Shown piece by piece: positions 1 to 17,929 of a stretch of 64,000 nucleotides of DNA. Both the position numbers and the translations under genes were made by a program. The DNA comes from Dolomedes plantarius (taxonomy: Eukaryota; Arthropoda; Arachnida; Araneae; Dolomedidae). Under the pieces are notes generated by a model. It did not search any database and had not been told where the DNA came from. It worked only from the letters and a program-made list of their open reading frames with translations. The DNA lies in the NCBI GenBank assembly GCA_907164885.2, contig OU015501.1:60067119-60131118 (forward strand), in the 5' to 3' direction. How positions within the stretch are numbered: the stretch's first letter is position 1; every line of letters starts with the position of its first letter.

Positions 1-4460
<4,460 letters not shown>

Positions 4461-4462
4461 AG

Positions 4463-4814
4463 TGGGTGCAGTGGCCCTGTTGGGAAGGGCAGCGAGCTAG
4501 TGATCTGAAAGTCACTGGTTCGATGCTCGTCACTGACAAATCCACTGCCGGGCACATTAATGACGGCTGGTGCACGTAAAATCTGTCGTGGCTGCAGTGT
4601 CCTCCAAGTTCTCAAAATTACCTCTGAAGGTGAGGGGTCAAGTTTTCTGGTCTCGTCACTTGACTCGGTTCAAAATTACGGGACTGGCCCTTTGGTCAAG
4701 TCGGACTCCGACCCTTGTACTGCCAGTCAAAACAGAAGCCGCACCTTCATCGTCCATAGCCTTCGGGACTTGATCTGATGTTGCTGTCGTTCAAGTGACA
4801 TAAACAACAACAGC
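4463..4814 (+). mobile_element. tRNA-derived SINE, family A
   Basis: A GC-richer island in AT-rich DNA. The head has a tRNA-like A-box region (about 4468-4495) and a B box (ggttcgatgctc, 4517-4528). The body continues with ggctggtgcacg and cttgactcggttcaaaatta, and the end is CAACAACAGCAC-like. The same body appears in reverse at 11122-11484, and its distal part at 28761-28950. The flanks cacactttt and catactttt may be a worn target duplication. Confidence 0.75.
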
Positions 4815-6025
4815 ACATACTTTTATATGGTATAAATATCTTTTCCTTAAAATTTTAGTCCTTAACATCATTCAGGTTATCCCCTTGAACAAAATATTTT
4901 TTATAACTTTATTTCACGACCGTTTATAATTTTTCAATAACTTGAAATGAGATAGAAGAGCTACACAACTCTCAGTTTGAACTATTGTAACTTATTTGCT
5001 TATTTTAATATAATTATATTTTAGAAAGTAAGTATATTTTTAGTAGTTACATTTGTGTCAATAAAATAGTTATTTCCCCCAAAATATAAATTTGCTAGAA
5101 TCAATAGTATATTGACAAAATTGATTTCACAATATCGAACTTTATTCATGTTTTGTAGTCACAAAAATTGTAAAATTTATCAACTCATTAAAAGACAGAA
5201 CGTTATAAAAATATAGAATTAAATAAGACATAGTAGACGCTGTTCCCACTAATTTTCAGTATTCTACATTTTATTAATTTAGACAAGTCCTAAATTGAAG
5301 GGTCAGAGAAAGTATCCCCGAAGTTCCATATGTCCTAAACACTGTTTTTCCACTTAGAAATTCAATGATTGACTAAAATTCTTGTAAAGTTTAAAACCTT
5401 TTAAAGTAACAATATCTTGTTAATATTTATAAGTCTTATATCATAACTCATTTAATGAAACAACAACGTGAACCACTGGTGACCCACATGCGTTGAATGG
5501 CACATGAAACTTGCGCGACTCTCAATTGTTAATGGAGATTCAGCATACGACGGGACATTTTCTTCTGTAAATAACAATTTTTTATTAATTAAAAAAATGG
5601 CTCGATATTAATAAATATTTCACTTGCTGTTGATTTGAAAGCTGCAATATTCCTGCTAGTCGTACGTAAATGTTGGAGGTCCCTCATATAACTTTCGAAA
5701 TACGGCGAGATTATCAGATAATTTTGAGTTTATTTGTCACTCCAGTGGTATGAAGAACAGAAAAGGAAGTAATAAAGCCATATTTTTTTTTTTGTTTGTT
5801 TGTTCAATTACTTCTCTGACTGAACGAAGAAATGGAATATTTCTGCATGATTAAAAAAACTGAAAACCATTGACAAAAAATAAACGTGTATACATTTTAA
5901 ACGAGCTCCATTTCCTTCATTTTCGTACTGAATGTTTCCTGTCGACCTAATATCGGGTTTGAATTTCACCGTGATACGTACCCTTAGAACAAGCAGACAA
6001 GCCATTCTCTAATATTTTCTAAGCC
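4815..6025. other. AT-rich spacer, nothing recognised
   Basis: No repeat ends or coding signal beyond short random frames. Confidence 0.45.
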
Positions 6026-6300
6026 GTGCCGACGGCTTTTACACTACTCAGTTTACTCTGTTGGACAAACTTTTCACTTCTGAGGTCAAAACAGGGATTA
6101 TTATCTCTAGAGGACGTTCGCTTCTCCTCACTACTGCGTCTTGCTGGCATCGAGCAATACAATAGCTACATTTTGACATCCCTATCTTCGAGAGCTGATC
6201 CTGCGTTTCCTGAAGCTGTCCGCGGCTTTGACCTTCTCATTAAAAGGCTAAGACGAATGGTTAAGATAATTGCTTTGTCCGAGAAGCACGCAACTGCATG
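6026..6300 (+). other. Exon-like open frame ending at a splice-donor motif
   Basis: An open frame of about 92 codons in a locally GC-richer patch, with charged residues near its end (LLIKRLRRMVK). The sequence at 6301 reads GTAAGAG, a good donor. I see no matching family and no partner exon. It could be an isolated exon, a transposon relic or chance. Confidence 0.2.
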
Positions 6301-6997
6301 GTAAGAGTACAGGTTGTTTGGTAAATGAGGTTAAGATAAAATGTATAACACTTAAAAATTCGTACCGGAAAAAGTAAAACTGGAAAACCTGAAGTTGAAA
6401 AAATGCTGCAAAAAAAATACGAATATAACTCATATATGTTTTGAATGTAAAAAAGCAAACTAAAAATTTTAATACCATTGAGATTATTTTGACTAGAGAT
6501 AAGGGTATTAAATTGATTTTTCCGTCTGTAATATTATATTTTGTTAAAAAAAAATACGTAGTTCTGTAACTTACTTGTTTGAGGGAGAAATTTTGCGCTC
6601 AAAACTGGAAAGCTAAATACAGTAGTGATGAGTAGTGACCCCTCGGATTCAGTCGCTGGACGAAGATATTTCCTGTGTTGATGATAATCGAGGAATTATC
6701 GACTTTACCTAATACTCTCCTAACTTTCAAATAAATCATGTTGACTGCTTTCGGCTTTCATTAGAAGAATTTTTCACTAAACTGAAATTTTCAGGCTTTC
6801 CTTTCATTCTCCTCCAAAAGAAATGTAACAAGTTGATTTCCCTAATAATTATTTGACATAAGCCAAAATTATTAATTAAGTAAAATGGTTTGAAAGGATT
6901 CCTTATACATTTTAGAATGTGATATTTCCCTAAAAATTCCCTCTTTGATCCGATGAGAGTACTAAGAGGTTTATATATATATATATATATATATATA

Positions 6998-8531
6998 CAC
7001 TCACTTCCAAAAGTTAAGCACGGAGCGGTAAAATGCGAAAAAATGGGCAAGTACTGCTTTGATTGACATGAAATGCTGCAAGTAAGTAGGTCTATGTTTA
7101 TTCATGAAACAAAACAAAGAATTACATAGAGATATAAAAAAATATTGAATTTTCATAAATTATAAGATGACGTCATATTTGCGTCATTAACAAAATGATG
7201 TCTAAATGCAAAACAAACAACAAAAACCGACATTAATAAGGTATGTGATCACTCCTCACCTTCATACAAAGTGTACAGCGTGTAATCATGCTTGTTACGA
7301 GGTGATCAACCACCGCATAGTCCAGTAATCGCCATTCCTCCTGTAGGGCAGTTTCTAAATCTCTGAGAGTGGCTGGAGGTGGGAAACGTCTACATAAAGC
7401 ACGGCCGAGGGCATCCCAAAGATTTTCAATTGGATTAAGGTCCGGCGAGTAAGCCGGCCACTCCATACGCGCAATCCCCTCACTCTTCAGAAAGTCGTCA
7501 ACGACGGCAGCTCTATGGGGACGGGAATTATCGTCCATTAAAACGAAAGAAGGACCAACTGCTGCAGCGTACAGTTTCACAGTTGGGTCTAGGACTTCAT
7601 CTCGATACCGTACAGCCGTCACAGAACCTCGCCTGTAGATGTGCAGGTCGGTGCGATATCCCAATGAAATCCCTGCCCAGACCATGATGCTTCCACCGCG
7701 GAATGCGTGATGTTCGGTGATGTTCTCGGGCCGATTGCTTGTGCCTTGTTCCCTCCAGACCCTTACACGCTTATCATCGGGTTGTAGGGCAAATCTGGAC
7801 TCATCTGTGAACATAACGTCGCCCCAATCAGACACAGTCCAATTCACATGCTGGCGGGACTACTTTAATCGCGCCCCTCTGGAATGGACGGATAAAGGGA
7901 CATTAACTCGTGGTACCCGGGTGTACAGACCATTCATGTGTAGCCTTCGACGAACAGTAGTGGCAGATATCCTCTTACCAATGGCCGCTGCAACCATAGA
8001 TGCCACACGTGTGGAGGTCGATCTTTGATTCCGCTTCGCTACAACAGCAATATATCGATCTTCCGAGAGGGTCGTAACCCTTGGACGACCGGCTACAGGT
8101 CTTCGGACAACTGTTTGGCTGGTTTGGAATTGTTTCCATAATCGTGAAAGGACGGAATCATTAACGTTGAAGAAAAGAGCAACATCTGTGATAGACTGTA
8201 CTGCTTCAATGCGTCCGACAGCCCACCAGCGCTCAGAATCTTCTATTCGTCTTCTGGAAGCCATAGAAACACGTCTAGCTCGAAAATAAATCGTAAGAAT
8301 ATTCTAAACACCTTTCATCAGCACTTACATGCAACTCCTGTAACCCTTCACAGTGCCGGCTTCTTATACGACTGCCTGTTTTGCATATTTCTCGACGCGA
8401 AACCATTATTGGCTGTTACCTAACATATTTACATACTTCCTTCTACCTTTGCAGAAAATTTCACCTTCTTTTATTCAGATTGGTTTACGGAAATTAACAT
8501 TTTCCTCTCCATGCTTAACTTTTGGAAGTGA

Positions 8532-8534
<3 letters not shown>
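6998..8534 (-). mobile_element. Tc1-like DNA transposon (DD34E), nearly intact
   Basis: Terminal inverted repeats of about 28 bp beginning CACTCACTTCCAAAAG differ at one position between the two ends. The left end is preceded by TA, and both flanks are (TA)n; on the right, TG intervenes before TA, so the exact border may be 8536. The transposase lies on the minus strand. Near-identical TIRs indicate a fairly young copy. Confidence 0.92.
7233..8264 (-). pseudogene. Tc1-like transposase with one in-frame amber codon
   Basis: A 343-codon frame, typical of Tc1 transposases, broken only by TAG at 7862-7860, where a Trp codon (TGG) is likely in the parent. The N-terminal part (residues 1-134) holds the paired HTH region with the linker RRPVAGRPRV. 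The catalytic part shows D1 in FTDESRF, D2 in LMDDNSRPH and E in DLNPIENLWD. Exactly 34 residues separate D2 and E, giving DD34E. The enzyme would cut and paste the element at TA. The start is the ATG of MASRRRIED. It is a pseudogene unless the amber codon is read through. Confidence 0.92.
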
Positions 8535-8539
<5 letters not shown>

Positions 8540-8566
<27 letters not shown>

Positions 8567-9316
8567 AGGTACTTGTCCTTAGTACTAAAAGTACAAGACA
8601 TCACTCTTGCTCACAGAGAAATAGCAGCAGTTTTAGAGAAAAAGTTTCAAATTTCGCTCATATCTCCATCAAGTAATGAGATTATATTTGGAAACTGCGC
8701 ATAGTTGTGTTGCGTTTAATAAAATTCTACCAAATAGCCTAAGATATGATAAAGTGAAAAATGGATCTTATTTAATGAAATAGAGCTAATTTATTTTTAG
8801 ACATGCCAATTATGTCGTTTTCTTCCTCTCTTTGATAAGTGTAAAATTTGAAGGTATCCAATGTTAAACAAAAAAGAAAACGCCCATGATTTTATGCATT
8901 TGATGAACAAAAAGTCTTAGAAACTAAACATTAAAGAAATACGCTTTGGTGTAATTCTTTTGTACATCTGAAAAAGAAAGAAATTTCAAAATTAAAGACT
9001 CTATACTGAAGCGACAATCGTCGGGATCTGATAATCTCAATGGGGTTAAATCGTTCTCACGGTGTGGAGAGGATTTGTCAGAGAATATAACTTATCATTA
9101 GACCAAATCATACGGAAAATTCCACGATGTATTCCGATGTTTCAGGTCTAACACTGGTATATCACCAATAACTATGACACAGTTATTATTGAAAGGAAAT
9201 GTCCATGATAGTAAGTATAGTTTGCTGTGGAGGTATTCACTTCAATAATAGAAAAGTCAATATTTTGAACTATTTAACTTAAATTATGCTTCTGAATGAT
9301 AATTTGAAATAAGCCA

Positions 9317-9318
<2 letters not shown>
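8540..9318. other. AT-rich spacer after a (TA)n tract
   Basis: A (TA)n run occupies 8537-8562. The rest has no recognised feature. Confidence 0.5.
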
Positions 9319-9363
<45 letters not shown>

Positions 9364-9610
9364 TCAATATTTTGAACTATTTCAATAGCAATATTTAAAA
9401 CTATTTGAGCTCTACTCTCGAGAGAGAGTAGAGAACTATTTGACTCTACTATTTTTCGCTATTCTCTCTCGAGAGAGTAGAGAACTATTTGACTCTACTA
9501 TTTTTCGCTATTCTCTCTCTCGAGAGTAGAGAACTATTTGAACTCTACTCTCTCTTCAATATTTTGAACTATTTCAATAGCAATATTTAGAACTATTTGA
9601 CTCTACTATT

Positions 9611-9657
<47 letters not shown>
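9319..9657. repeat. (TC)n microsatellite enclosing a palindrome-rich minisatellite
   Basis: (TC)n runs at 9319-9360 and about 9611-9656 flank tandem units of roughly 60 bp built from gagagtagagaactatttga, ctctactatttttcgctatt and a CTCTCGAGAG palindrome. A shorter unit, ttgaactatttcaatagcaa, occurs on both sides. Confidence 0.85.
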
Positions 9658-9659
<2 letters not shown>

Positions 9660-9661
<2 letters not shown>

Positions 9662-11120
9662 GTCTTCCGTTAATCTGGCAGACATCCCACAAGAAATCAA
9701 ATTTCTACCCCATGCGGCAGAGCATATTTAGCGTAATTTCTGAGATGGCGGCGGTAATAGTGTAACATCAGGTTAGGAAGAATAAAAACTCTAATAGTTT
9801 AAAGTTTTTAATGTGATCCGATTTCAGGAGACGCATGTTTGTTCACTTCCTGTGGTTTCCATATAACTTTTGTCGATTTTTTCCCCCAGTAGCATCGGAA
9901 ACCTGTGACTCTTCCCGCAAAATCGGGATAACGAACAGAACTGCCAGTTTCTCTTACATTCCTGTGCCACACACAGATTGGGGGCCTTCAAAACGAAAGT
10001 TTGCCGTAAAGTGTGTGAAAATAGCCTGAATTCAAGATTCACACTTTTCCTTAAACTAAAATGCACAACGTGATCATTCTCACCCCCACTGAAAGTTGAC
10101 ATTTTCAAATTATGCAAAGTTTACTCCAAATAATGTTCCCATTCAGTAAAAGATTACGTGACCAAAAGTTGATGAGCTTTACTACCCTGTGTGAAATACC
10201 CTGTGACTTATTCTTTGTTCTCTTGAAAAGTTGTATACGCCCTTTTTGACAAACATGTACCAGATATAAATATAAGTGTGCGAAGTACACAAGACATATT
10301 AACGAAAATAAATTTGTTCTTTTTTTATAATCAGTAATTTCCTTTTTAAAAAATTGCTTAAAGGACATTATGTTGCAGATATTTGTTTTTAATGCAGAAT
10401 AATTTCATTGCATATAAGGGCATGTTAATTTTTTCTATGTACCTGAAAACAAGGCGGCGGCATTTCAGTCAAGTTGTTGAACTGTAAATGTTTCTTTTTC
10501 TCAGTTTCGTATATACCACTGGTATGCCACCAGTACATCCTGATCATTTAGATCAGTTATTTTTTTATCTGTTACTCTGGCGAGTTGCTGTCAACTAGCT
10601 GATTAAGGCCCTCTTTGCCTTATTCCTAATTCATTTGATCATTTAAACCTCTTGTTTTGGCTACGATTTTTCTTCAGTAGTTATTCCTCAACAGAATCTC
10701 ACCACGTTTAGCTCATTTCTAATCATCCAAAGTTCGTTATTCGGGTGCTCGTAGGTCAGTGACTTGAATGAACTTGGGCAAAAGATTCAAAATTTAATGG
10801 TGGGACATTTATGGACGTTTAATTTATATTCTTCGCTATTTCAAAAAAGGGAAAGTTGTTACTAATTATTGCGTTATTATCAATTCTTAATATTTTTAAT
10901 AATACGAGTAATTAAGTAAAAGGTTTATACTGCTTTGAATCCTGGGAACTCCAGTTGTCGCTCTCGGAGGATGCTCGATCAAAATTGAGGTGACACCAAG
11001 GAAGCAATGTTGACTCACCTGTATGGTGCTCCAACATAAAAAGTAGTCAATGATTTCCACAGTTCGCTCCCCCCCCCACCCCACCCCCCAAAAAAAACTC
11101 TTAATGTTGAAGGTAGGACA
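9660..11120. other. Non-coding DNA, nothing recognised
   Basis: No TIR pairs, SINE heads or supported exons. Homopolymer C and A runs lie at about 11070-11098. Confidence 0.45.
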
Positions 11121-11121
11121 C

Positions 11122-11484
11122 TGTGTTGTTGTGTTGTGACTTATGCCCCTTGACCGACAGTATATCAGATCAAATCCATAAAGGCTATTGGGCTGAATGG
11201 TGCGGCTCCGGTTTCGAATAGCACCACAAGGGTCGGAGCTCGTGTTGACTAAAGAACCGGTCCCGTAATTTTGAACGGAGTCAAGTGGCGAGACCGGTGC
11301 CCATTACCCCGTACCTCCAGAGGTAAATTTTGAGAACTTGAAGGACAGATATTTCGTGCACCAGCCGCCATTAGCGTACACGGTGGTGGATTTGTCAGCG
11401 ACCGGCATCGAACCAGAGATGTTCAGTTCACTGGCTCGCTGCCTTTGCCAGCTGAACCACCGCGTCCAGACGGTGATGCCAAGT
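11122..11484 (-). mobile_element. tRNA-derived SINE, family A, reverse copy
   Basis: Read on the minus strand it starts with a tRNA-like head (A box ggtggttcagctggc, B box ggttcgatgcc). It then follows the body of the copy at 4463-4814, including ggctggtgcacg, cttgactccgttcaaaatta and a CAACACAACAACAC tail at the low-coordinate end. Open frames here are SINE by-products. Confidence 0.8.
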
Positions 11485-11776
11485 TTAAGGCACGAAACCG
11501 CCAATTCTGGGTACTAATTATTAAAATAAATAAATAATATAAAAATAAAGATTTGATTAAATTAAACTGATAAAATGCAAAAAGGAAAAATATGATAAAA
11601 TAACACCAAGTATTCTTGTTCTCAAATGTGTAATTCCGAAAAAAAATGACCTTGTCTTATTTTTAGGTAAATTAATCAGTTCCTACATTTTTATATCTAT
11701 TAATAATTCCAACTCACATACAATTATAAAAAGTTGACGACTGCCATAGCCTATGTCCTAAACTTAGAAAGCCTAA

Positions 11777-11943
11777 GGCTCGGTGCGCACGAGCGATCCG
11801 GTGTCGTTGCGTCGATCCGGTGTCGTCAGTGACTCATACGGACGATGCCGTCGTCCGTGTGAGTCGGTTAGTTCAACTCTATGTACTGCTTGATCGCAAC
11901 TGCGGTGCCGCAACGACACCGGATCGCTCGTGTGCACTGAGCC
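11777..11943. mobile_element. Foldback MITE, copy 1 (PIF/Harbinger-like 3-bp TSD)
   Basis: 167 bp, GC-rich, with long inverted repeats starting GGCTCGGTGC and containing gagcgatccggtgtcgttgc. It is flanked by TAA on both sides (11774-11776 and 11944-11946). The 3-bp TWA duplication suits PIF/Harbinger-type elements; the family name is inference. Confidence 0.8.
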
Positions 11944-12007
11944 TAATAGTAAATACCGCTCTGACAAAAAAGGGGGGGGGGGGAGACACTAGAGAAGGTT
12001 CACTTTA

Positions 12008-12187
12008 GGCTCGGTGCACACGAGCGATCCGGTGTCGTTGCGGCACCGCAGTTCCAATCAGGAGTACATAGAGTTGAACTAACCGACTCACACGGACGTA
12101 GGCGTCGTCGGTTAGTTCAACTCTATTGTACTCCTGATCGGAACTGCGGTGCCGCAACGACACCGGATCGCTCGTGTGCACCGAGTC
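12008..12187. mobile_element. Foldback MITE, copy 2, near-perfect palindrome
   Basis: 180 bp with arms of roughly 80 bp that pair almost fully around a short centre near 12090-12105. The ends GGCTCGGTGCACACGAGCG and their complement match copy 1. The left flank is TTA and the right flank is ATA, so the target copy is imperfect. Confidence 0.82.
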
Positions 12188-13553
12188 ATAATAACATTAC
12201 AGGCGACTAACGATAAATTTTCTTAAAGGCTTCAATTAGTGTACGTAATCTTCCGGTGCTTAAAATATATGTAAATACTATACTACAACAGAAATTTTAA
12301 AAGGTTTCAATGACTTAAAATTAATCGAGAATTTTTAATTCAACTATTTTAAATGCACTGAAACACTTCACAACATTTTCTGTTCACTGTGATTGCACTC
12401 GTAACATTCATTTATTTTATCAAATAGGTTAAATTTCTTCTACCTGAATAAACGAAAATCAATATTTTAGCTCTTTTTGTCAAATTATATTTTAATTGTT
12501 ATCAAAAATGTAAATGCTCCTACATATGTCCTCGCATTCATGGATCATTATTTGAAGCTCGAAATATGAAGCACAGAAAGAACTGTAACTCAACAATTAA
12601 TCCAGTCTTAAAAGGAGGGAGAGGTGGGGCACCTTTTATATCAGTTAAAGGAATTTCACTGCCATTATTCAAAAATTATTAATTTTTAAAGACAAATATT
12701 AAGACTAATATTTTTTTCGGAATTTGGTATTTTATATATACATGAGGATAAAAAAAAATTATACACATCCCTCCATCAGAAACTAAGTATTGAACATCTG
12801 GAGTATTCCTAGCTTTCTTTTATTCTGCTGTAGTATTCTTATTTTATTTCTCTGTTTTTCTTCCCGTTCTTTTTTTTTCTTGTGATGTTGAATGAACTCT
12901 AAATCTAAATCACCTTCTTATAAGGAGGATAAAAACCTTGGTTGAGTAAGTACGTGGAAAGGGGAATTGAAAGAAGAAAAAAAAAGAAAGGAACTGACCT
13001 CGAAGTGCACAAAGCCAACTTGTTTTTTTCCTCCAAGTTCATGGGTCAAATTTTTTCTGGAACCTCACTGATTGATGAAATAAGATGCATTTAAAATATT
13101 TCAAGTTTGAGGGATTTATTTGCCAACAGAACTACCATTTTAAATACACTAAAATGATAAAACTTTTACTGAAAACTTTTTCCTCAAGCATTTTCAATAA
13201 AGAGTCCCTCCAGTTTAAAACTCGAAAAGGTACTTTTTGGAAAAAAATACAGCAACCTCTCCCTAATTACTCTAACATGGGATGATCATAATTATTGGAT
13301 TTGGAGATGAGGGTAAGAAAAACATCTAAGAAGCAATCGCGGTACTCGACGAATATGAAGGATTGTTATAGGGTCCAGCACGTATACGTGATACATTATG
13401 AGGAGTTATCGAAAATTTCTCATTCAAAGGGTTACTTCAGCAAGATTTTCGAACCCTATTCTTTTGCAACATTTATTTTTCTGGGGATAAGGAGTTCTGC
13501 CAATTTGGATTCTAGATTTTGGAACCATGACTGGCCACCTAAGAGAAGTTTCA

Positions 13554-13556
<3 letters not shown>
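12188..13556. other. AT-rich spacer, nothing recognised
   Basis: No repeat termini or credible exon. Only short frames and A/T homopolymers. Confidence 0.45.

Positions 13557-13611
<55 letters not shown>
13557..13611. repeat. (TA)n microsatellite
   Basis: About 27 TA units followed by TGTGTG and an AATAAT patch. Confidence 0.95.
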
Positions 13612-13617
<6 letters not shown>

Positions 13618-13699
13618 AATAATAATAACAATAATAATGTTTATAGCCGGGCACATAACTTGACCGTTGAAATCATCAGTTTTGTAGTTGTAGCTAAGG

Positions 13700-14150
13700 C
13701 AAATGGAAACTGTGGCGGGGTGAAGCAATGGCCGGGAGCTTCAAACATTTTGTATCCATAACGTGCAATCAAAGTAGCGAGGTAGATGGAGAGGGCTATA
13801 AAACACCTCGGAACACATCAGGAAAAAGGCAGCTGGCTCATACAAAGTCTTTATTTCCGACACTGTTTCGTAGAACATCAATTAGATTTACTCGAAGACA
13901 TCGCGCGACGCTGACGGGGACGCGGCCCCGCCCGTACAAATTTTACAGGAGCGAAAACTCACATCTTTTCTGGCTGTGAGCAGACACCCAAAAGCTACGG
14001 AATTATTGAGAAAAGCGCGGGTTTTTCAGGCGGGCTGAACTTTAATTGATTAAAAAACTGACACGTGATTAAGTCACGTCATATGAGGTGATTATCGAAA
14101 GGGTTCACGTCATAGCTTTTAGAATAGACTTCGTTATATAATTCTTTCCG
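13700..14150. other. GC-richer unassigned block with a TATAAA box
   Basis: This block contrasts with its AT-rich flanks: gctataaaacacc at about 13794, a GC-rich tract at about 13900-13930 and a tcgaaagggttcacgtcata end. It could be a solo LTR or an exon-bearing fragment, but I could not find matching termini. Confidence 0.2.
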
Positions 14151-14293
14151 CGCGTGGTCTTAGGGGAAAATCTAATAGATTGATATTGGTTGAATATAGG
14201 TCGCAATCCAAGGTTAAGGGACGGTATTCTGTTACATTAGGATGAAGAATTTGTAAAGGGCGTGTTAAATAGTAAAAAGCTTGGAATTTATTT

Positions 14294-14326
14294 CATATAT
14301 ATGTGTATATATATATATATATATGA

Positions 14327-14396
<70 letters not shown>
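14294..14396. repeat. (TA)n microsatellite abutting a Tc1-like element
   Basis: TA runs at about 14294-14322 and 14331-14396, then GTGTGTATG and the TA that borders the transposon at 14414-14415. Confidence 0.93.
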
Positions 14397-14404
<8 letters not shown>

Positions 14405-14415
14405 ATGTATATATA

Positions 14416-16875
<2,460 letters not shown>

Positions 16876-17529
16876 TCTATAGATATAAAACAGTTCCGTA
16901 ACTGACTGACTCACTGGCTGACATACAACGCACAGACCAAACCGCTGAACCTAAAGGGCTGAAATTTTGCATGGTGATTCTTCTTATGGTGTAGGGGTGC
17001 ACTAAGAAAGATTTTTGAAAAATTCTTCTTAGATTTTTTTAAAATTAAATTTTTAAGCTGTTTTAGTAACTTTTTTTAAGTTTGCATTTAAAATAATAAT
17101 TTAAGGGTTATAAAATTTACATCACGATTAAGATCATAAAAATTCCTTTAAAATGAGATCTTTTTCGAATCTTTAACTCCATTTTCTGATTTTTGGTGAA
17201 TTTTTAAAAATTAATTTTAGAATTTAATGCATTAAATGCTGATCACGTGATTTCTTTTTCTGGTACTTTAAATAACTAAATAGACAAAAAAAAAATTCTT
17301 GCTAATGCGGCAGATGATTGGACATTATCCAAAAAAATATTAAAATACAATAAAAGATTATGTTCCTCAAACTGTACTATATTATCTGAACTATATTCTT
17401 TAGTATGTCCTATTAGATTTAATTTGAATATTTTCTTCTACATTATTTTGTCTATAAAAATATTCCTTACGATTTTTTTATAAATGTATTTTTTTTACAT
17501 CAATTGAATACATTGATCGTCGTATTTAT

Positions 17530-17567
<38 letters not shown>

Positions 17568-17639
17568 CATTAATTGCATATATTGACCGTTGTATTTAAT
17601 TTGAATGTACTTTGTACCGAAGTGCGGGTTTTCAGCTAG
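16876..17639 (+). mobile_element. Helitron-like non-autonomous element
   Basis: Starts TCTATAGATATAAAACAG, continues with a gactgactcactggctgac tract and catacaacgcacagaccaaa, and ends cagCTAG followed by T. A 5' TC and 3' CTRR with no target duplication are Helitron hallmarks, and I recall similar ends in arthropod Helitrons. The 3' hairpin is weak. No coding region. Confidence 0.55.
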
Positions 17640-17929
17640 TATATATATAGTATAGTCCATATGTATCGAGAAGTGGGCTTAACATATGAAAATGTAATAA
17701 AACCTAGGCATAAGCGCTGGAATTCCTCTTCGCCAATAATAGCAATGAGATGCAGATCTAATTATACTTAGGATTACATACAAACTGGTTACATTGTATA
17801 GAAGCAATAATATTTTTATACAATAACACGTTAATTCTGTCGTATGGTTTTGAACTGTGTATAAATATTTCAATCATAAAGATTAGTGACATAGTTCAGT
17901 AACAGGTGAGTTATATGGTCACTCTATAG

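Noticed and set aside
13424..13663. Coding frames over 13.4-13.7 kb on both strands
   Set aside because: Opened by the TA repeat; no motif, and the two strands are mirror products.
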